A stretch of 64,000 bases of DNA from Rhodamnia argentea. Its lineage: Eukaryota; Streptophyta; Magnoliopsida; Myrtales; Myrtaceae. Positions 56,864-64,000 of the stretch are shown piece by piece; within the stretch, counting starts at the first letter, position 1; each line of letters begins with the position of its first letter. The notes below the pieces were generated by a model. It was not told where the DNA came from. It was given only the letters and a program-made list of their open reading frames with translations, and did no database searches. Where the stretch lies: positions 5,394,001 to 5,458,000 of the forward strand of contig NC_063156.1 of NCBI RefSeq assembly GCF_020921035.1. Reading direction: 5' to 3'. The position numbers and the translations under genes are program-made.

Positions 56864-58485
56864 GGTGTTTCGCAACCAATTTTTCAAAGGCCTTTGGGCC
56901 TCTAAAGGCCCTTGTTAGGTGTCCGATAAATTATTTTGGATAGATTTAGAGAAATGCCTGGCATTTATAAAGTTTTCTAAAGTCTTGTAGCCCAAGGCAG
57001 GTTCGTAGGGGCTTTGGATGAAATGTTAAGACATTTTTTTGCTTAATTTTGCCCTTGCTAAATTTTTGAAATTTCGAAAATGTTCACATCATTTTCCACC
57101 TAGTGCGAGTTTGCCGGGCGCCGCATTTCGCGATGGCGAGATTTGCTCGAGGTCGCAAGACCCTAGACGGCCCTTGTCAAGGCTCGCTTGAGGTCATGTG
57201 ACCCTACATTATAGTCACCAACGTTCGATAAAAGGGTTTAAGGTTTAGTTTATTTAAGTAAAAAATTAGTAAAAGGACTTTACAGGTGTAACTTTTGCCA
57301 AACAACATTTAACCAAAGTTGCTTCCCAATATATTTCTACATTACGCATTGCCGGATACTATTGGCACTTTGAAAAATCCTTTAACCTAAAGTGTTTTGC
57401 ATTTCCCCAAAAGTCGAATCAAATGTAGTCGCTGAAGGTTGCCTTCCAAAAATGTTGAAAGCCCAAAGGAGGTTGCCGCGGACTTTCAACTTTTCCAATG
57501 TTGCATTTCCCCAAAATGGTCCAAATTATTTTTTGCCAAACATAATATGAGTATTAAATGGTTCATAAATGAGTTAAAAACTTATTTAGACCTAACTTGT
57601 ATATGTGATTCTCTCTTTACTCTCTTTCGTCCTTCACTCAATCTAGCGCTCGCTCGCTCGCTCACTCTACACTCTCACTTTAGTTTGAATATTGGTTTTC
57701 CTATATTGGATTAAATATGTAAGTGCTTTATAAATATGGGTTGGGTATGAGTTACTAGATTTGCATTGAAATAAATGGGTCTATTTAACACAGTCTATGG
57801 ATGATTAAGAGCATACATACTATAAAGGAGGTTTCTCGAAGTATTGCAACATTGTCTCCATGTGTACCCGACTCCTATAGTGCTCCGAAGCTTGTCAAGC
57901 GACACTAAATCTTATTGACATGTCGCCTGATATGAAATTGAAACACAACATATTCATTGAGCAGCAAAGTACATCCGATGGACTATAGTACCAAAGAACA
58001 TCCAAGTACTATTGTAATCCAACCAAAAGTTTCCTTTAGCAACCTTCGACCGCCGATGCTTGGTCGTCCAGCACATGGTACCACGTCCTTACTATCTGGT
58101 TGCCTTCATTCGAAGAGCCTGATCGATGACTCGCCCAGGCCGGAGGATGCGAACGTCGCCCCCGGCCGCGGAACACTTTGGGGACACCGCTTGCGACATA
58201 TTACGAAGAAAGAGAGTGAAAGAGAGAGGGAAGCAATAAATTATTAGGTGTGCTCAGTTTAACCCCGATAAATACAATTTATCAGATCACGCCACATTTG
58301 CATGATCTTGCTCCTCGTAAATTTTGGGTTCATATGAATTAGGTATAGGCAAAATACTTGCTGAAACAGGGGTGTCTTACTCGAAAGAAAGACAACAACT
58401 CAAATTTCTGTCTTTCAAATTAGATCAAAGGCAAGAATTTATTTATCTAAATTGGATTTCCTCGTTGTTGTTATTATTTTTAATA
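56864..58485. other. spacer with repeat debris
   Basis: Includes a GC-rich GAGGTCGC/GGCGAG block at 57,100-57,210 like the cores of nearby elements, and a short CGCTCGCT microsatellite at about 57,645-57,662. No gene was recognised. Confidence 0.4.
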
Positions 58486-59005
58486 GGATTAATATCATGA
58501 AAAATCTCAAACTAGTACATCCGTCACAAATTTACCTCAAACTATTTTTTTGACCACAAAGAACCCCAAATTGATACAATTGTGATGAATTTACCCTAAA
58601 CTATTTTTTTTATCACAAAAAATATTAAAATAATACACGTGTGATAGATTTATCCTAAACTAATTTTTTTGACCACGAAAACCTCAAATTGGTATGCTTG
58701 TGACAAATTTACCCTCCGTTAAATTGGGTTAATATCACGAAAAATTTCAAACTGATACACATGTGACACGCGGAGGATAAAAATCTCAAACTGGCACACC
58801 CGTCAACTATCACGTGTCATACAATTTGGCACTTTAACGGTTAGATGTAACGAAAACCAACATATAATAAATTTATCACAAATGTACCGGTTTGGGATAA
58901 AGTTGTCACAAGGTATACCAGGTTGGGGTTTTTTGTGATTAAAAAATAGTTTGGAGTAAATTTGTTATAGGTGTAGTAGTGTGGGGTTTTCTGTAGCATT
59001 AACCC
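58486..59005. mobile_element. fold-back element with internal tandem units
   Basis: Left end GGATTAATATCATGAAAAAT and right end whose complement is GGGTTAATGCTACAGAAAAC. Both arms contain repeated units of roughly 60-70 bp with CAAACT..TACA..GTGACAAATTTACC and AAACTATTTTTTTGACCACA. About 520 bp, non-coding. Looks like a Mutator-type or fold-back MITE. An (ATT)n run borders the right end, so no duplication can be called. Confidence 0.65.
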
Positions 59006-59274
59006 ATTATTATTATTATTATTATGTTTTTGTAAAAAAAAAAAAAGAAGAAGATAAAACCCCGTAATCTGGAGCTGGGCCTTCCCGCCTTAGATCGTCA
59101 ATGGGCCCACGAAGGCCCAAAACCCGATTCTCGTAACAACTGCAAAAAGAGCGCAAATTGCAGTCTGAGAGGCATTCGTCAACCTCTCCATTTCTCCTCC
59201 ATTGGAGATCCCATCCAGATCTTTGCAAGTATACCTGTTCCTCTTCAGATCCGAATCAAGATCACAACTTGTCA

Positions 59275-59427
59275 ATGGCGAAGCTCGAATCCCTCGATGA
59301 GCCGAAGGCGAAGGCCAAGAAGAGGAACCACGGCAGCACCAGCTTCTTCGTCTTTGTGGATTACCTCTTCCTCTTCATCTTCTTCTGCTTCCTCTGCTTC
59401 ATTCTCTACAAGATGGTCGGCCTCTGA
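59275..59427 (+). CDS. 50-aa single-span membrane peptide
   Basis: The ATG at 59,275 opens a 50-codon frame: a lysine-rich start ([20 protein letters not shown]) and then an almost wholly hydrophobic segment ([20 protein letters not shown]) ending LYKMVGL. The positive-inside rule suggests a cytosolic N-terminus and one membrane span, so a tail-anchored small protein. The purposeful split into basic and hydrophobic halves and the GC-richer context compared with flanking repeats favour a real gene. I recall similar short plant proteins but no function. Confidence 0.55.
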   Translation: MAKLESLDEPKAKAKKRNHGSTSFFVFVDYLFLFIFFCFLCFILYKMVGL

Positions 59428-62400
59428 TGGAACCTTTCTCGGCATCCGCGCTCGTTCCGCCGCCACGGAGGAGGTAATTCTGGAATTCCGTAGCTGGGCT
59501 TGTGCAATGTCTCCGATTGCGAGCTTGGTGGGCGAGAATGGCGCGTCAATGCAACGAGCTTCGACATAAATAGGTTGACCACAATTTTGTGTCGAGGACA
59601 TTACTTTGTTTCAATAGCTATGAGAAATTTCTTGAATCTGGCAAAATTCCACACCGAAGTTTCGTGGAAGGCTACAAATTGCGTTGAAATAATCTGAATT
59701 GTCCTGAAAACTATTGAAGACGAATTTTTATTGGCTAATAAAATTGAGGGAATGCGGGTTTTAGCGCAAAAGGAGGCGAAATTGCACTACTTTTATTGTT
59801 CCTATGACTATTGTTTCAAGGCCTCGAGTAATTTATGGCTAGGAGTAAGCATCATTACTGCTCTTGAAGAGAATAGAATTGATTTGAAGCTCTTTGAGCA
59901 GAACGATGTGGAAAGAAGAGAAGGGAAGAGACTAGTCACCACCTGAAAGAAGAATGAAGAGAGCAAAATGGATGAACAATTTCTGTTGCCTGAATAAGGA
60001 GGCCAGGAATGAATCAAGAAGAATCATCAGAATTGGTAAAATCTTCTTAAACCATCCCACTTTTGGGAAGATAGATATGGAAATCAGCTTACGAGGGAAA
60101 ACAGATATCCCTCTGAATCTCTTCTGTTCCTTTCACGTGAATTAACCAAACAAATGATTATTACAGGCACTCCTTCAAATCCCTTCTCCTTTCTTCGGAA
60201 TTGCCAACCAAACATAGAACGTTGGTTTCCCTAGGATTGTCATTCATTACATACATCATGAAGTGATTTAGTCTTCATCGCCTAATGTAGCTTACTAGTC
60301 ATTGAGGTTGGCTTAAATTGATGTGCACATTGGGTGCCTGATTGAAGTGATTTGTGATCAAATATCCTTGTTGACATATTTTTGGCCAACAACTTGATGT
60401 TTCTTGTGCATTTACCTCAAAATTCAAACACGTTGGCACTTGCCTTATAATTGGTTTAATTAAGTCGAGTGTAACCAGAGTTTTCATTCCCATTCTTTGG
60501 ATAATTCCAAGTTGATAATCTACCAAGAGTACTATGATTTAAGCGGCTCATACATGATGAGAAGCAAAGATAGTGGATATAATGTCTTGTAGCTGAGAAC
60601 ACCTTAGCACGTAGTAGATCGTTCTAAGGTCAAGAAGCTGTATATGCTATTAGGTGACAGTAAAAGTCTGCTGCTGCGCTGGTTTGCTGCTTTTCTCGCA
60701 TATTGTTCCAAATCCTCGCGCTTTTTTTATTCCAAATACTTGCCTTATTAATTTTTGCAAGGATTCTAATAAACTAACTTTCTGGTGGTCGTGTGCAATA
60801 TTCAGGGTTACGGTTTTTCATATTTGGGAAAGAATACGGCTTTTATTTCTAGGATGTTTTGAATTGGGATTTATTTGTATAGTTTAGGATGAACAACCGA
60901 CATTGCGTAGCTTATCATACGTATGGTAATTCTATTCTGTTTTGCGAAATGGTTGTTCCAAAATTATAGAAATTTTTGTTGTCATCAGGAGGAGAACAGT
61001 AAGGTTTTTAAGTTTGAGGGTCACTTACTCTAACATCCACCAGCTTTTGGCGAAATTACCAGAAGTCCCCTGTGTTTAGGTAAAGTTGTATAGACAGCCC
61101 TCTTAAAAATCTGATTCATAAGTACAGTCTATATTTTTCTTTCCAAATCAAGATAGACAAAAATTTAGATTGTAAAGGCTTGATCCACATCCCAAACTTA
61201 TTGTCGGTTAACAAATACATATGCTAAAATCTACTTTGATTAAAAGGTACCATACAAATCACCTCATCATGTCCATTAGTTTAGTGGATCAACAAATTCT
61301 GACAGGGGCAGCAGAAGGAACCTTTTAATATGAAGGGGTTCTCCCTATAGTTTTTCCAATCATCAACACAATCTACCTGAAATCTACTTTGTTATTGTTA
61401 AATCCGAAACTTCTTGGTAGCCTATGTTTTATTAGTGAGGATATGATCATTTACATTTAGATTTTCTTAGTCGACTTTCTAGCACGATCTAGCTTAGCCA
61501 TTCGAACATGAGATGTGGCTATAGGCGCTATTAATTCCCTTTGAAAACAGAAAAAGGATCTGTTCAAGTTGAATCGGGAAATTCTGATGATGACCATTGG
61601 CTGTCTCGTTTTTCTTGTCAATGTAAGTTCACTATTAATGAATGTATCTTAATAAATGTAAGTTCGGTTGCTCCATTTCTCATATTACGCTAATGTAGAA
61701 ACCATGCATTTACTCTGACGGTATTTCACAATGACTGCACATTGTTGCGGGGAAAGGATAAAATGTGTTGGGCTTGCCCCTCTTGTTATATTTAGTTTGT
61801 TTTAAGGTCTGGACTACTACCCTCATTAGGATTCAACGTGTCATTAGTTTCTTGAACATTTAAAAACTCTTTGTTTCATCATATTTGTCATTGACTTGTA
61901 CATTTGTATTTGCACCTGCAGAAATAGGCTTTCAGTATGATTTGAATCTGAAGCTGCTGGGCACTGGGCTTACGGGATTATGGAGAGTCAGGGCATATAA
62001 ATCTTTTGTGTGGTTCTTGTTATGGAGAAAAGCCACCAGTTTGTCTTGTTGAAAATTTTGAGAAAGATCTGTTTTTGATGTTCTCGAGAATTTATTTACT
62101 CTTTGCTTCTATTCAGAATCACATTCTTCATTTCTTTTCTGGGGGTATTAGTTTTTATTGTTAGAGCTGAAAAATGGCAACGCCTTGCTTATGGACTAGT
62201 TGCAGTGATAAACGTGTGAAACATGAAGTCAGTTTAAGGTAACTTTTGTGTATTGGGACTGGGAGAACGGTGATGATGTAACATAGTCAATCCAATACTT
62301 ACCGCTGGTTAATGTATATGCTGGGAGATTGTCCTTGATACATTAATGATTGTACTTTCTGCATCATGTTTGAAAAATGAAATGGAATCCCAGGGGAGAG

Positions 62401-63098
62401 AGGAGGTGCTAAGTATATGAAGGTTGTTGAGGTTGGGAAACCCATGTGAACAAGGATCGACACGCTTGAAGCGAATTGGTTTTTTGCTTGTTTCTGGAGA
62501 GTGCATTATTAGTTTTCAGAGTGCTGATGTAAAGGACCATATATGAGACGCAACTACGCCTAGGTTCTTACTTGCTGGATCATGCGAATTTCTTCTACTT
62601 TCAACATACTTCAATCTATAACGGATGACAAAGTTAAATCCGAGATCTGGGGCCTTAGCCTTACGCTGTTTAGCTGGTGTAAAAGCAATTAATAAGTATA
62701 AAGACCAACCTATAGCAAGTCTACTGTCATACAGAGTCCACACGTTAATCTAGCAAGTGAACTTCTCAAGGGCGCTTCTTCTTGTGTTCTGCTTGTTCTC
62801 ATGCTCCTCAACCCATTTGCTAGGAACACCTGTCTGTTCTTACCTGAACTAGCAATGAATTTCTCAAGCTGTGATGAGAGAGCCTCCTCCAAAAGGTGTC
62901 TAGTTAAAAGGAACAGTTCTACAAGTAGAGCAAAATACGACAGAATAAACGCTGATGCAAATGATTCACTCAAAAGAAGCTGTTCTAAACAGAGCCCATG
63001 AATCCTGGAAGATCCATTCCTCCCTCGGATTTTTCGAGGTGCAAAATCGGATATCTTACAGTTACAAAGTGACCCGTATTCGTACAGGAAATGACAAT
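59428..63098. other. convergent spacer between the small membrane gene and the PP2C
   Basis: About 3.7 kb. Contains the 3' side of the 50-aa gene, possibly with long introns or UTR, and the 3' UTR of the minus-strand PP2C. No protein-like frame, repeat with recognisable ends, or RNA gene was seen. Confidence 0.4.
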
Positions 63099-63569
63099 TT
63101 AAAGAACTGGCCTTTCCTCGGAAAATCTCGGCAGTTGGACGAGCGAGTTGACTCGCGTGACACCTTCCAAACCCGACCAGTCCTGGTCTTCAGCTGCAAC
63201 AGGTTCCACATTTCCCTCAGATTCTACAGGGATGTTTCCGTACTTATTGTTTTCTTCGGAGGATCTTACTGTGAAGTTCCTCTGCAGAGACGGCTCGGCC
63301 TTCTGCCCATCATCTGATTCTAATGCATTGCCTGAGTGATTTTTCTGTAAGGTTGCCGAGGAGAAACCTTGTTCTTCATAATCAGATTCCGTGTCCATTT
63401 TTCCATCGAGAAACAAACAAACAACAGCACAGTCGTCCATCTTTGAGGTTGGGTACTTGAGTTTCCATTCACGAGCAGCTGAATCCACCAGGAACCTTGC
63501 AGCTGATGACCGGCTCGGAGCAGAAGCCACTATCTCCACCACCTCTTCATTGCTAAGGACATCCCAAAC
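63099..63569 (-). CDS. protein phosphatase 2C, last exon only (partial)
   Basis: Minus-strand exon from an AAAAGCAG|GTTTGG acceptor at 63,569 to a TAA at 63,101-63,099, encoding 156 residues. It starts VWDVLSNEEVVEIVASAPSR and contains KMDDCAVVCLFLD, the PP2C C-terminal motif with the metal-binding aspartate. It continues with an acidic, low-complexity tail ending in EGVTRVNSLVQLPRFSEERP, typical of plant clade-E PP2Cs (from memory the At3g02750/At5g36250 type). It removes phosphate from Ser/Thr using Mg or Mn; the clade is often plasma-membrane attached. The N-terminal exons lie beyond 64,000. Confidence 0.88.
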   Translation of the reverse strand, partial: VWDVLSNEEVVEIVASAPSRSSAARFLVDSAAREWKLKYPTSKMDDCAVVCLFLDGKMDTESDYEEQGFSSATLQKNHSGNALESDDGQKAEPSLQRNFTVRSSEENNKYGNIPVESEGNVEPVAAEDQDWSGLEGVTRVNSLVQLPRFSEERPVL

Positions 63570-64000
63570 CTGCTTTTAACATCGGATGGTTCAGAAATGT
63601 ACTAGGTTATACACACTTTCTTAATGATATACCAAGAGAGAAGATAACGAATAACTATTTACACACGTACGATCGAAGGCAGTATAAGTTTCTCATATGA
63701 CTTGCTCAGAATTTTCAGTAGACAAGTGCCACTAGTTGCCTAAAGCATGTCACGAAAAGAATTGGATATATGAGTTGTGGGCAGCAATCTCATATTTCAG
63801 CTGAAAGATTATCCTCATGAGCCTATATATTGGTCTCTGGCTTGCAGCAAATCACTAATATTCAAAATTTGGAAGCAATGAACAAGCAGACCCATTTTGT
63901 AGTACAGATCATCCAATGGCACGATGGGCTAAATGCCCGAAGCTTTAATCACAAGGAGAATGCACGTGAATCATATTCATATGGCCTTCTGCACTCAAAT
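63570..64000 (-). other. part of the PP2C last intron
   Basis: No frame resembling the preceding PP2C exon (which should end in LATDG) was found up to the window edge, so this is probably intron. Confidence 0.6.

Noticed and set aside
1-64000. tRNA, rRNA, CRISPR and bacterial-type operons
   Set aside because: Looked for T-loop-like motifs, rRNA-like blocks and regular spaced repeats by eye; none found. The repeats present are eukaryotic microsatellites and transposon arms.

Overview
The window is nuclear DNA of a flowering plant, almost certainly a dicot. Genes have short exons with GT..AG introns, there are two organellar PPR proteins and other plant-specific families, and the spaces between genes are AT-rich and full of small inverted-repeat DNA transposons. 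The repeat style recalls Myrtaceae (eucalypt relatives), but that is only an impression. From memory, the ULTRAPETALA, formiminotransferase-like, SCAMP and lipoyl synthase genes all have Arabidopsis relatives close together near At2g20825-At2g20860, so the window looks like an ancestral gene neighbourhood expanded by repeats and insertions.

Layout. 1-1,086: two miniature inverted-repeat elements. 1,087-3,617 (+): an LTO1/Yae1-type gene and a two-exon formiminotransferase-like gene. 4,230-10,679 (mostly -): a dead fragment of a GT14 glucuronosyltransferase, a DYW-type PPR gene, a dead fragment of LTO1, and an intact four-exon GT14 gene. The paired live and dead copies point to an old tandem duplication with reciprocal loss. 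10,680-18,362: gene-poor. 18,363-21,656 (+): ULTRAPETALA. 21,657-26,245: mostly empty, with one unidentified decayed coding segment. 26,246-37,545 (-): a 68-aa CxxC protein, a 958-aa P-class PPR and a 13-exon SCAMP. 39,111-44,706 (+): lipoyl synthase LIP1 and a probably lipidated MGCC protein with an apparent frameshift. 44,772-48,204: repeats. 48,205-50,066 (-): a two-exon single-span membrane protein. 50,067-59,274: repeat-rich, including a 1,056-bp hAT-type element with target-site duplication. 59,275-59,427 (+): a 50-aa membrane peptide. 63,099-63,569 (-): last exon of a PP2C whose body lies beyond the window.

These are unrelated housekeeping and developmental genes, not an operon or pathway. 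Several act in organelles (LIP1 and the two PPRs) and several in the endomembrane system (GT14, SCAMP, small membrane proteins). The most unusual feature is that the start codon of the DYW PPR gene lies inside the antisense strand of the LTO1 fragment. Exon joins were worked out by hand from splice signals, reading phase and remembered family sequences. None was checked against RNA or a database.
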